Of a DNA stretch of 64,000 nucleotides, positions 1 through 8,948 are shown in pieces (position 1 is the first letter of the stretch; each line of letters begins with the position of its first letter). The notes beneath the pieces are model-generated. The model saw only the letters and a list, made by a program, of their open reading frames with translations, searched no databases and had not been told where the DNA came from. Position numbers and translations under genes: made by a program. Origin of the DNA: Chionoecetes opilio (taxonomy: Eukaryota > Arthropoda > Malacostraca > Decapoda > Majidae); the NCBI GenBank assembly GCA_016584305.1, contig JACEEZ010020544.1, forward strand, positions 48,051 through 112,050, written 5' to 3'.

Positions 1-585
1 ATAGTCAACAACGTATACTAAACAATATCATGGGAGCATTTATGTACCAAAATAAACTGTATTATGTTGAGTAGTAAGTGGTTTCATTGTGCGTCTGGCA
101 GCACGGTCACGTCCCTGTTACCGCACTCTGACGCAACTCTTCACTTAGTTGGAAGCCTCCACCAAGATGAAACATAGATTTTCTGATATGGAATGAGCAT
201 CCTATTCATTTAGGCACTTTAAATATGATAAGTAATTATTTATAATTTTAATTAAACCTGTCGCACAGGGGGGTAGGCCTATTCATTTGATATCAGCAGT
301 GAAGGGGTTAATCCCGTGGGGGCTGGAATGGTACTGAATCTCCATGGGCGGCGGCGAGGCCCCGCTACCAATACCTAGCCACGTGTATAATTCCCGGTGG
401 CTAGAATAATCACGGCAGCGGCCACCACAAAATACACGTGTCACCTTTCGGTGGGCGGCGGGTGGACCTCCACAATTGGTGCTAATTCTATAAGGTGCAA
501 ATGGTTAATACCACTGGGAAAGTTCATTTATAATATCCCAGTACTTATCATTTACTTAAATTACCTTAATTAATACACATTACCA
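1..585. repeat. Dispersed repeat R1, copy 1, left part
   Basis: From about position 34 the sequence matches 14623 onward, and from about 310 it matches 15566-15850, so both stretches are copies of one repeat of unknown class. No coding potential is seen. Copy 2 has an extra 669 bp flanked by TTAAT at the point where this copy reads GGGGTTAATCCC. The right part of this copy resumes at 2491 after a transposon insertion. The BEL/Pao remnant next to it at 2643 suggests R1 may be related to an LTR, but clear TG...CA ends could not be fixed. Confidence 0.7.
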
Positions 586-696
<111 letters not shown>

Positions 697-920
697 CAGG
701 GAGGTCCTGAATATACGAGCAGTTAGGTTCCACCTGGCATACTCGTAAAGCGAAATCTCGTATAACGAAACACATAACTAGGGCCCGGATAGTTGTGCAT
801 TTGCATATTTCATATGCAAATGCATATTTTGCGTGATTTCTATGATAAGTGCATATTTCCTAGATAACTGCATATAAATGCATATTTTGGTCAAATATTC
901 ATCTGAGCACAAGTGGTACT

Positions 921-969
921 GGGAGGTGAGGTGAGGTGAGGTGTGGTTTGGTGAAGTGAGGTGAGGTCA
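921..969. repeat. GGTGA-type pentamer run
   Basis: GAGGTGAGGTGAGGTG units with some variants lie between the left end of the hAT element and its ORF. The run could be part of the 5' untranslated region. No promoter motif could be assigned. Confidence 0.7.
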
Positions 970-1104
970 CGTCTCTTTAATCTGTCGTTTCCGGTCCTTG
1001 GTATTTCTGGGTTACCCCTTAACACCCCCTGACTGTTGTTGCTGCAGCAGTCAGTCAGGAGCAGTGCTGCTGTGTGGAGCTACTCTCTTCAGCTGCTCGT
1101 GAAA

Positions 1105-1554
1105 ATGTCGAAAGTACAAAGAAACCAAAATGAAGTGCTGAGATCATATGTAATGGAATTTGATGCATTTACTACTGATGGAAGTGTACTGTTTTGTAAA
1201 TATTGTGAAGCACCAGTGACAGCGAGCAAGAAATTTCAAGTCCAACAACACCTTAAAACATCCAAGCACATCCGACTCGAAGCTGTTAAGTCCAATAGTG
1301 CACAGAAGGAGCAACAACTACTTCTTGCATGTTCCAGTAAGTCAGGACCTGATCGTTCCCAGTTCAACGCAGATTTGTGCAAGGCGTTTGTTTCAGCAGA
1401 TATTCCATTGCATAAACTGAATAACAAGTGCCTAAAGTCATTCCTGGAACAGTATACTGGAAAAACGGTGCCTGACGAATCAACATTACGTAAGAACTAT
1501 GTTTCACAATTGTTCAAGGACACAATGGAAATCATAAGGAGAAAGGCTTTTTGA
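1105..1554 (+). CDS. CGGBP1-like zinc-finger protein encoded by the hAT element
   Basis: The 149-residue ORF is intact. The ATG at 1105 is preferred to the in-frame one at 1036 because it has an AAAATG context and begins the conserved part. Near residues 32-60 is a BED-like zinc finger: C-x2-C (CKYC), 14 residues, then H-x5-H (HLKTSKH). The C-terminal part (FVSADIPLHKLNN, then SFLEQYTGK) resembles the CGG triplet-repeat binding protein CGGBP1, which in vertebrates derives from a hAT transposase. Expected role is binding DNA, perhaps the element's own subterminal TGCATATTT array (inference). There is no RNase-H-like catalytic domain, and the stop at 1552 is followed by AT-rich non-coding sequence and the right terminal repeat, so the protein is complete as it stands. 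It could also be a free-standing regulator or repressor of transposition. Confidence 0.8.
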   Translation: MSKVQRNQNEVLRSYVMEFDAFTTDGSVLFCKYCEAPVTASKKFQVQQHLKTSKHIRLEAVKSNSAQKEQQLLLACSSKSGPDRSQFNADLCKAFVSADIPLHKLNNKCLKSFLEQYTGKTVPDESTLRKNYVSQLFKDTMEIIRRKAF

Positions 1555-2054
1555 AGCACTTTCACATATATATGTTAAATACATTATGTATATTGCTTAA
1601 TAAACATTAACATTAGTTTCTATTAACTCTTTTGTTTCCGTATAACCTGCATTCTTGGCTTTATAAGTGATGTTTTTTAGTGCATATAAATGCATATTTG
1701 TCCTGTTTTTAGTGCATATTTGTCCAATTTTTAGTGCATATTTGCATGCATATTTCATGGTTTTTTAGTGCATAACTATCCGGGCCCTACACATAACTAA
1801 TGGTAAGATATAGGTTTGGTTCCAGGACCATCAATTTAAAAAAAAAGAAAAAAAAAGACGTGTTTTTCAAGCTAAAATAAACTATAGCAAACACAACAAA
1901 CACACAGCGTCTATATTACCCACACTGTACTACCTATTCTGTAGAAAAAGCATTCTGAAAGAGAAAATAGCACACAAAATAACATAACTGCACATTAATT
2001 AAACATAAAACATGCATAACAAGCAAAAAAGACGTTGTACTGTAGGGAACCCCG

Positions 2055-2340
2055 CGTGATACAAAAGAGGGTAGTGTAGGGGTCACAAGGTTGGGGCAGC
2101 ACACCTGGCTAATTACCCCTAAGGATCAGGCCGCGCCATATGCTTAATTACCCTTCAGGTCAAGCCTTGCTAGGGGTGACCTGACTGCGGTTCCAAGGTT
2201 GGAGCCGCACACCTGTCTAATTACCCCTAAATGTCAGGCCGCGCCATATGCTTAATTACCCTTCAGGTCAAGGCTTGCTAGGGGTGACCTGACTGGGGTC
2301 AACCAAATCCCCCTTTGTCCACCCTGGGAGTGGTAGGGTG
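2055..2340. repeat. LTR-like segment, tandem duplicate, inside family A
   Basis: A unit of about 150 bp (GGTTGGGGC...CACACCTG.CTAATTACCCCTAA...GGTGACCTGACTG) occurs twice in direct orientation. The same words form the arms of the palindrome at 4934-5344 and the edge of the LTRs at 46550-46604 and 50565-50620. Confidence 0.7.
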
Positions 2341-2487
2341 CATATTTTGAACTTGATAATTTTACTCACCCCAGTTTGAATGTCTTGGCATTGGATTTTC
2401 GATCTCGTATATTGAAAATAAACCCTAATTTACACATCTCGTATCATCGGATTCTCGTATACCGAATGCTCGTATAACGGGACCTCC

Positions 2488-2490
<3 letters not shown>

Positions 2491-2534
<44 letters not shown>

Positions 2535-2637
2535 CCTACCTCTTTCCCCTATGATGAGCAGACAATCCTCCCTCACAGGGGGGGGGGGGGAACAAAACCA
2601 CCACTCTACCAATTCAGAGGGTGGTTGGTGGATAATT
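2491..2637. repeat. Repeat R1, copy 1, right part
   Basis: A short TA tract, then CATCCCTACC through a G-rich run to GGTGGATAATTT, matches 15850-15966. This is the part of R1 beyond the family A insertion. A 12-nt G run is at about 2579. Confidence 0.75.
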
Positions 2638-2683
2638 TCCACAACTGGGGGCTGGCGAAAACTGAAGTTGACAATCTTCCGCT

Positions 2684-3160
2684 TCAAGTGACATCACCCC
2701 AGGCCACATAGCGCCGGAACATTTGTATTGTGGTTTCGGCACTTTGGTCTTTGACTAATTTTAAATTATTAGTCTTGATAGAGGTGCAAGTGAAAATGCA
2801 GACATATACTTGATTGTGGGGAGAGTTATCTCCTATAATTATAATATCCCCAGTATAGTCATCACCATTGACCTCAAATGGTTTTAGGAGCTTCAATCAT
2901 TCAGCGGTAAGTTCAGGGGGACCTAGATAGGCGACTAGTCTACCTTCAGATCTTTTAAATTTAATACAAGATTTGAGGTAATATTTGACTGCCTGTCTAC
3001 CTTGATGTATCCAAAATTGACTCCTGATATCGGCTAATGTTGTAGCCATTCTGCCATGTAATGAGTTCCTATGATATTCTTCCACCAACAATTTAGTAAG
3101 ATGATGGCGTTTGGGAATTAGTATGGGATGGCAGGTGGTATTTGGAAGATCAGCTTTCAA
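2684..3160 (-). pseudogene. BEL/Pao integrase fragment
   Basis: The minus strand encodes the zinc-binding N-terminus and the start of the catalytic core of a BEL/Pao-type integrase. FWIHQGRQ and the HHxx spacing EYH...LHG are visible, followed by KSC, but the second Cys of the usual C-x2-C is Phe (CIKF). A TGA stop at about 2897 separates this from the core start, PFEVNGDDYTG, which contains the first catalytic Asp region. The core ends early at about 2684. The protein cannot be functional. It belongs with the fragments at 3218-3415 and 3694-4242. Confidence 0.8.
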
Positions 3161-3217
3161 ATTTCGTCCGGCACCTAATTATACCCTCATGATCTAGGTA
3201 CAAACCTAATGATTTGG

Positions 3218-3415
3218 TCAATTTGTTCCTATGGGGGCTGGCTGAGGCCAAGAGCTGATAATCCTCAGGAATTCCTGCTTCTGTATTGTTCTGACCCAAA
3301 ACTTCAAAGGATCAGAGCTATCCCTTTTAATGGATTGGAAAACTAAATTAGTAGTCTTCAATAATTTGCTCAATAAGGAAAGCCTTTCTATGTCTATTAC
3401 AGGATCTGGTATCAA
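3218..3415 (-). pseudogene. BEL/Pao pol linker fragment
   Basis: This fragment of 65 residues includes DPVIDIERLSLLSKLLKTT, which resembles the segment between RNase H and integrase in BEL/Pao polyproteins. It is broken on both sides by stops. The reverse transcriptase that should lie between it and the protease fragment is missing, so the element has a large internal deletion. Confidence 0.6.
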
Positions 3416-3693
3416 TACAGGTTCCCTTATTATATCTTTAGATATGTCTGGCTGAGTGGAAACTTGTTTAGGAATATTATTTCACTCTTTCAGCCAGGTA
3501 GGGCCTTTAAACCATAATCCTGTGTTTAATTTGAGGGTAGTATTTCCTCGCAACATATTATTATTAGGATTTTCATTAGTGGGAATATATTTATTATGAA
3601 CTGGAATAACACTTTCCTCTAATACGTACCTCACTTATTGATGTGGGCAAGAAAGTGATTCCAATTCTGGTAATTAATAGGGGCTGTGCATGA

Positions 3694-4242
3694 CTAGGAA
3701 TACTCTCCTCTTGTTCTGCATGGTGAGTTATGTGGGATGGGTCCCATTATTACCTTACCACCAGCACTGGTGAACATAGAGACGTTATGTCTTTTGATGA
3801 CCTTCCTTAGGTAACGCCCAAAATAATCGGCGCCTATTATTAGTTGGAATGGACCATCAACGTCTTCGAAGGTATTACTAACTAGTTTAACACCATTATC
3901 CCTCAGCATTTCAGCTGTGTCTTTTAGTCCATTAACAGTTAAATTAATATCAATATTATTAACTACTACAGCAGCTACCCTATATTTATATCTTCCTAAT
4001 TGGATTAGGGGTCGAACTATGACAAAGGTTTGAGCCTCTTTATTGGCAAGAAAACCTGATATGGCTAAATTCACTTTATTAATTATAGGTAGTTGTAATA
4101 ATTCAACTATCTCCCTGCTTATGAAGGATCTTTGTGCACCACTGTCAAACATCGTCTTTACAATGACTGAATTACCATTGTGGCACACCTTCAATGCTGC
4201 AGTAGGAACAGCTGTTGAACTACTCTTATTAGTGATTGCCAT
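3694..4242 (-). pseudogene. BEL/Pao aspartic protease fragment
   Basis: An open frame of 182 residues contains the catalytic motif MFDSGAQRSFIS near residue 32 and the flap and downstream region typical of the Pao retropepsin (DUF1758 family). It would process the retrotransposon polyprotein. No gag precedes it, and the following polymerase is deleted (the next recognisable piece is at 3415). The frame itself is open over its full length, so this is the best-preserved part of the remnant. Confidence 0.8.
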
Positions 4243-4296
4243 TTTAACTGCTGTAGGGTTGAGTTAATATCACTGTTAGGACAAATTTGGCTCATA

Positions 4297-4375
4297 TTCC
4301 TAGTCTATCGCAATTGCGATTACCACGATGTAAATACTACCGTCGCAATTGTGATCATCAAATACCACGATGGTA
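4297..4375. repeat. 79-bp dispersed repeat
   Basis: The sequence from TTCCTAGTCTATCGCAATTG to CGATGGTAT recurs almost unchanged at 52020-52099. It contains GCAATTGC and two TACCACGATG words. It is too short for a coding role; class unknown. Confidence 0.8.
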
Positions 4376-4785
4376 TCTCTAGTCATCGAGAAGGGGCGGA
4401 GCTCAAATGTAGTGGGCAGGCCTGAGGCAAGATTACAAACCGATGCGGAACATGCACATGGCAGAGGAAAATATTACATAAGTAGTCTCTTTACCGCAGC
4501 TATTACTATACAATGATGCTAAATTACATATATACGAATATAATCTGTAGTTTTTTTGGGTCTCACTGTTTTGTATCGATATATTTTAAATTATAATGTA
4601 TCAACCGTGGGTGGCAAGCCTGAAATTATACGCTCTGCTCACAGCAGCGGTACAAATGATAATACATATGCATGGATTTTGTGAGGAGGATACTTTCTTC
4701 TATCACCAAAAAGCTTCTATACCTTTGATTTGCATTATTATATGTATTTATGAATCATATACATATCGCCTACCCCTTACATATA
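4376..4785. other. No gene seen
   Basis: AT-rich sequence of about 400 bp. The short open frames do not resemble known proteins. Confidence 0.5.
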
Positions 4786-5463
4786 CAGGGAAGTCCCGAA
4801 GATACGAGCAGTTAGGTTCCACCTGGCATACTCGTAAAGCGAAATCTCTTATAGCGAAATGCATAACTAATGGTAAAATATAGGTTTGGTTCCAGGACCC
4901 CATCAAAGACATGTTTTTCAAGCTAAAATAAACTGTAGCGGTCCCAAGCTTGGGGCCGCACACCTGGCTAATTACCCCTAAAGGTCAGGCTGCACACCTG
5001 GCTAATTACCCTTCAGGTCCACGCCTTGCTTAGGGTGACCTGACTGGGGTCAACCAAAATCCCCCTTTGTCCAGCCCGGGAGTCCTGTCTATATTCAGTG
5101 TTACCTACCAACCACTACAGTGAGAGGAATGCCACTCCTCCTCTCCCTGTGTTCCTCTCACTGTAGTGGTTGGTAGATAACTGACTGAATACAGGACTCC
5201 CGGGCTGGACAAAAGGGGATTTTGGTTGACCCCAGTCAGGTCACCCCAATCAACGCGTGACCTGAAGGGTAATTAGCCAGGTGTGGGGCCTGACCTTTAG
5301 GGGTAATTAGCCAGGTGTGCGGCCCCATCCTTGGGACCACTACAAAACTATACCAAACACTGTTTGAATGTCATAGCATTGGATTTTCGATCTCGTATAT
5401 TGAAAATAGACCCTAATTTACTCAGCTCGTATAATTTATTTCTCGTATACCGGGACTTCCCTG
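4786..5463. mobile_element. Pogo/Tigger-like element, family A, copy 2
   Basis: The ends are CAGGGAAGTCC and GGACTTCCCTG with TA on both sides. It matches copy 1 up to AAAATAAAC and again from AAACTATACC. Between these lies a 411-bp palindrome (4934-5344). Confidence 0.85.
4934..5344. mobile_element. Palindromic LTR-like insertion with 4-bp target duplication
   Basis: Two arms of about 195 bp face each other around 5133-5157. The outer ends read TGTAGCGGTCCCAAG and, inverted, TGTAGTGGTCCCAAG. It is flanked by AAAC on both sides (4930-4933, 5345-5348), and family A copies 1 and 3 show the empty site. The arm sequence (GGGGCCGCACACCTGGC...TTACCCCTAAAGG) also forms the edge of the CsRn1-like LTRs at 46604 and 50620. 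The 4-bp duplication is the size made by the integrase of that retrotransposon. Confidence 0.75.
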
Positions 5464-5593
5464 TACATGTATTTGGTATGTTGCTGTAACACTGCTCGAT
5501 ATGTAAACAATGCGACCAGCTGTTTTTTGTTAAATACATATCCCGGGTCCCAGCGTACGTGGTTAAATTTATAGCATTTGCCCATACTTTAGG
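5464..5593. other. Short spacer, no gene seen
   Basis: About 130 bp between family A copy 2 and the SINE, without recognised features. Confidence 0.5.
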
Positions 5594-5900
5594 GTACTCC
5601 GTAGTGTAGGGGTAGCACGCTCGGTTCACAACTGAGAAGTCCCGGGTTCGATCCCTGGGCGGAGCGGAAACAGTTGGGCTGTTTCCTTAAAACCCGAGCC
5701 CCTGTCCACCCAGCAGTGAATGGGTACCGGGTGCTAGCTGGGGGTTTGTAACCCGCCTCCCGGGGTGATGGCTTCGGCCAACACTATAAGCACTAGCAGA
5801 CACTCTCTAGGGGTAGTCTGAGAGAGAGCTGTCTGGTTACAGTGGAGATCCATCTCAGCTGCGTTGATAACTGACAAATTTCTTCAAACATCAAACATCA
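5594..5900 (+). mobile_element. tRNA-Val-derived SINE, complete
   Basis: The head (5596-5666) is tRNA-like: A box GTAGTGTAGGGGTAGCACG, B box GGGTTCGATCC, and an anticodon arm whose loop reads TTCACAA, giving CAC (Val). A central block (GAGCCCCTGTCCACCCAGC...GGCTTCGGCCAACACT) follows, then a tail ending CATCAAACATCAA. Copies with the same head are at 34543 and, inverted, at 51058. The block alone recurs in fragments at 11848, 20795, 22233 and 42224. Transcription by RNA polymerase III is expected from the boxes. Confidence 0.85.
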
Positions 5901-5939
5901 ATACTCTCCTCCTTTCCCCAAGCAAGCTTGGGAACCTGT

Positions 5940-6540
5940 GGGAATGCGGGGTTTTCGGGTGGGGGGCAAATGATGCGTAAAAATGTACCCAACCAAATTT
6001 AACCTAACTTCCAAGCGGGGGGCTCTGTCCCCCTTGCCCCGACCCCCGGTAATCTACCTAACCAAAGCAAATTAAACATAACTTCCTAACGTGGGCCTCT
6101 GCCCCTTTAGACCCCCTGATAATTATCTAACCTAACCTCCTAGCGATAATCACCCGATAATCTAACCTAACCTTCTAACGAGGGGGGGGACTCCCCCCCC
6201 CCCCGGTAACCTAATAAAAGTTTACCTTACCTCTTAGTGGGAGGGGTGGGGGGGGGTTCTCGACACTGATCATCATTCTGTTTGTGAGGAGCTTAAGGTT
6301 CTCACGTCTCTGGACTTAGAAGAAATCCAATCAATTTTCACTAGTTCTAGGGAAGTTTTACGCTACCCCTAACTCAAAAACTGTGTGGTTGCAACGCATA
6401 TTTTGTACCCCAGATGGTAAAAATGAATGAGGACTACGTGGTCATTTTCTTAGACACGACTAGTTTTTTAACTGAACCGAACCTTAACCTAACCTCCTAA
6501 AGGGTGGGGGGTCCTCCAGATGGGGAGGGTTTGTCTGTAT
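5940..6540. repeat. Degenerate AACCTAACCT-rich region with G/C homopolymers
   Basis: Scattered TAACCTAACCT and TAACTTCC words alternate with G-rich and C-rich runs (for example at 6182-6212 and 6240-6256). AACCT is the arthropod telomere pentamer (TTAGG) on the opposite strand, but here it is interrupted and not a true array. No gene is seen. Confidence 0.6.
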
Positions 6541-6791
6541 GCACTATTAGACAACTATATCATTTCTTCAATGTGTATATAAGTTTAAAGGCTACGCGGA
6601 AGTGGATTGATATTGCACAGTACAGTGGTACCTTGGCTTACGAGTTTAATTAGTTCATTGGACGAGCTCGTAACTCAATTTTCTCGTATATCAAATCAAT
6701 TTTCCCCATTGAAATTAATTGAAATACCATTAATCCGTTCCAGCCCCAAAAAAACCACCCAATTTTTTGACTGTACTACCTATATGACTGG

Positions 6792-7015
6792 ACTGCACTC
6801 ACCCTCCGCCATTTGCATTCGCCAGTGTTTATTATACTCTGTGTATCAGCTGTTGGAAACAGCTGTGGGTGGAACTGCTGCTAAACGTACTGCACTCACC
6901 CTCCACCATTTGCATTCGCCAGTGTTTATACTCTGTGTATCAGCTGTTGGAAACAGCTGTGGGTGGAACTGCCGCTAAACGTACTGCACTCACCCTCCGC
7001 CATTTGCATTCGCCT
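6792..7015. repeat. About 95-bp tandem repeat, 2.3 copies
   Basis: Units begin ACTGCACTCACCCTCC at 6792, 6889 and 6983, each containing TATCAGCTGTTGG and AACAGCTGTGGG. The open frame across them has no known match. Confidence 0.85.
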
Positions 7016-7220
7016 GTGTGAGCACAACACAACAGAGATGCTTCCACAGCGAGGTAACCACGTGAAGTGAACGAGTGAGACGCGGGATGTTGTGGCGTTC
7101 GCTGCGCCAACTAGCGGCGGCGTATCTGAAGCTCACTCGTAACTCGGATTTTGGCTCGCAACTCAAAAGCAAAAAATTGACCGAGCAACTGCTCGTAACT
7201 CGGAAAACTCGTAAGTTGGG

Positions 7221-8403
7221 GCAAAGACTACTCTATACTGGACTTGCTACTCGTGCCCCGCGCCAACCCGCCCATGACCAGTGGAGGCCAGTTTTGCGAT
7301 TCCTGCCATTTTAGAACATCACCCCTATTTCCCTTCCTAAGGTTTATCAGTATATATGATATACCGTTATCTTCGTAACTGTTTGTTTTATAATATTATC
7401 AAATAAAAAACAGTAAAATACACTAAAGAAATGCTATTATGAGAGAGTGAAGAAATATGCATGACCTCAATATATACTTAAACTCTTCGCCATTTAATAT
7501 TTTGCGAGAAAACATTTTAGATGCTAGCGATAGAAAGAAGCAGATTTTCATTAGCTTTCCATTGATATATTTCGTTTTCTGATTAATGAATTACCACCAT
7601 GCCTAAATTAGCGTTAACTAAAAAAATAACATCATCAATCGTATCGGCAAGTAAAAAAGTGTTCCATGAATACAGTAGACTATGGCATATCAGTATAAAT
7701 GATACACTGTTATCTTCGTGAATGTTTGTTCTATAATATTATCAAATAAAAAACTGTAAAATACACTGAAGAAATTCCATTATGAGACTGAAGAAATATG
7801 CATGAACTTATATTCACTTAAACTCATCGCAATTTGATATTTTGCGTGAAGACTTTTTACATGCAACATATCAATAGAAGCGGAATTTAATTAGCTTTCC
7901 ATTGCTATATTTCATTTTCTGATAAATGAATTAGAACCATGCATAAATTAGCGTTAACTAAATAAATAACATCATCCATCGGGTAATTATCCCGATAGAT
8001 GATGTTATTTTTTTAGTGAACGCTAATTTATGCATGCTTATGATTCATTTATCAGAAAACGAAATATAGCAATGGAAAGCTAATGAAAATCCGCTTCTTT
8101 CTATCGCTATCATCTAAAATGTTTTCTCGCAAAATATTAAATGGCGATGAGTTCAAGTGAATATTAAGTTCATGCATATTTCTTAACTCTCTCATAATGG
8201 CATTTCTTTATTGCATTTTACTATTTTTTATTTGATAATATTATAGAACAAACATTTACGAAGATAACGGTATATCATATATACTGATAAACCATAGGAA
8301 GGGAAAAGGGAGTGATGTTCGAAAATGGCAGGAATCGCAAAACTGGCCTCCACTGGAAATGGCCCAAAATGAGTAGCAAGTCCAGTATAGAGTAGTCTTT
8401 GGT
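7221..8403. repeat. Large fold-back (inverted repeat) inside family D
   Basis: The outer arms are AAAGACTACTCTATACTGG at 7221 and its complement ending at 8403. The left arm carries two tandem copies of a block of about 350 bp (from 7338 and 7690), the right arm one. The centre is GGGTAATTATCCC near 7981-7993. A relative at 12218-14340 hosts the RTE-like LINE. Confidence 0.8.
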
Positions 8404-8432
8404 TGGGGCAATCGTAAGTCAAGGTACCAGTG

Positions 8433-8948
8433 TATACTGAAAAATAATAATACAGAAAACGTAAGTATAAAAACGGCGGTAGCGACCGCGCAGTTCTCGT
8501 CCATTATATCTCCCCAGCCAAATACCCCGCATTCCCCCAGGTCCCCAAGCTTGTTTTGGGGGAGAGAGGGGAGTATGGGAAAGCACTAGAATAATACCGA
8601 ACAATCGCCGACGGGGAAATTTTCGCCAACAGTTCCACTTGTAATAGTTGAAAAGCAAGAATAAAAAGTTTTTCAGAATTGGCCACCACATTTTTCGAAG
8701 ACATTATTATTTTCTATTTAGTTTTGATGTGTTTTGAATTAATTTAGCTCTTTTTTTATAGCGGGAATCAATATATTTTCTTATACTGCCCCATCATCCC
8801 CCCCAAGTTGTAATTTCTGTCAGTAACGGTTAGTTTAGGTTACGGTCAGGCATAGACCACTGTATACCTGGACTGCGCACGGAATATCGGCCTGTTGCAC
8901 ATGGGCCTGAACTTGCCCTGAAGTCGGAGGGCCGCTCGGATTCATATA
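8433..8948. other. No gene seen
   Basis: Apparently unique sequence between families D and A. Open frames on the minus strand show no recognisable domain. Confidence 0.45.

Larger units (their letters stand above)
779..1789 (+). mobile_element. hAT element with a CGGBP1-like ORF
   Basis: The element is 1011 bp, with 21-bp terminal inverted repeats starting TAGGGCCCGGATAGTT (one mismatch) and an exact 8-bp target duplication CACATAAC at 771-778 and 1790-1797. Family A copies at 4856 and 9022 show the uninterrupted site. Both subterminal regions are crowded with TGCATATTT words, the usual kind of transposase-binding array in hAT elements. It encodes one short zinc-finger protein and lacks the hAT catalytic and dimerisation domains, so it is likely mobilised by another element's transposase. 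Confidence 0.93.
697..2490. mobile_element. Pogo/Tigger-like non-autonomous element, family A, copy 1
   Basis: The ends are inverted repeats, CAGGGAGGTCC on the left and GGACCTCCCTG on the right, each next to TA (695-696 and 2491-2492). The CAG...CTG ends with TA duplication fit the pogo/Tigger branch of Tc1/mariner. Copies 2 and 3 are at 4786-5463 and 8949-10532. This copy is split by a hAT element (779-1789) and carries a tandemly duplicated LTR-like segment (about 2055-2340). No transposase is seen. Its insertion into the TA tract of R1 dates it after R1. Confidence 0.85.
6623..8432. mobile_element. Pogo/Tigger-like element, family D
   Basis: The ends are CAGTGGTACCTTGGCTTACG and an inverted match ending GTCAAGGTACCAGTG, with TA at 6621-6622 and 8433-8434. 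It contains about 95-bp tandem units (6792-7010) and a large fold-back (7221-8403). No transposase is visible. The word CTCGTAACTCGG recurs near the left end, as in other Tigger-like termini. Confidence 0.8.

Noticed and set aside
5594..5666. A functional tRNA-Val gene (also at 34543 and 51290)
   Set aside because: The tRNA-like parts continue into a shared SINE body and tail and have acceptor-stem mismatches; they are SINE heads.
5940..6540. A true internal telomere array
   Set aside because: AACCT words are scattered and mixed with other sequence; no uninterrupted array exists.
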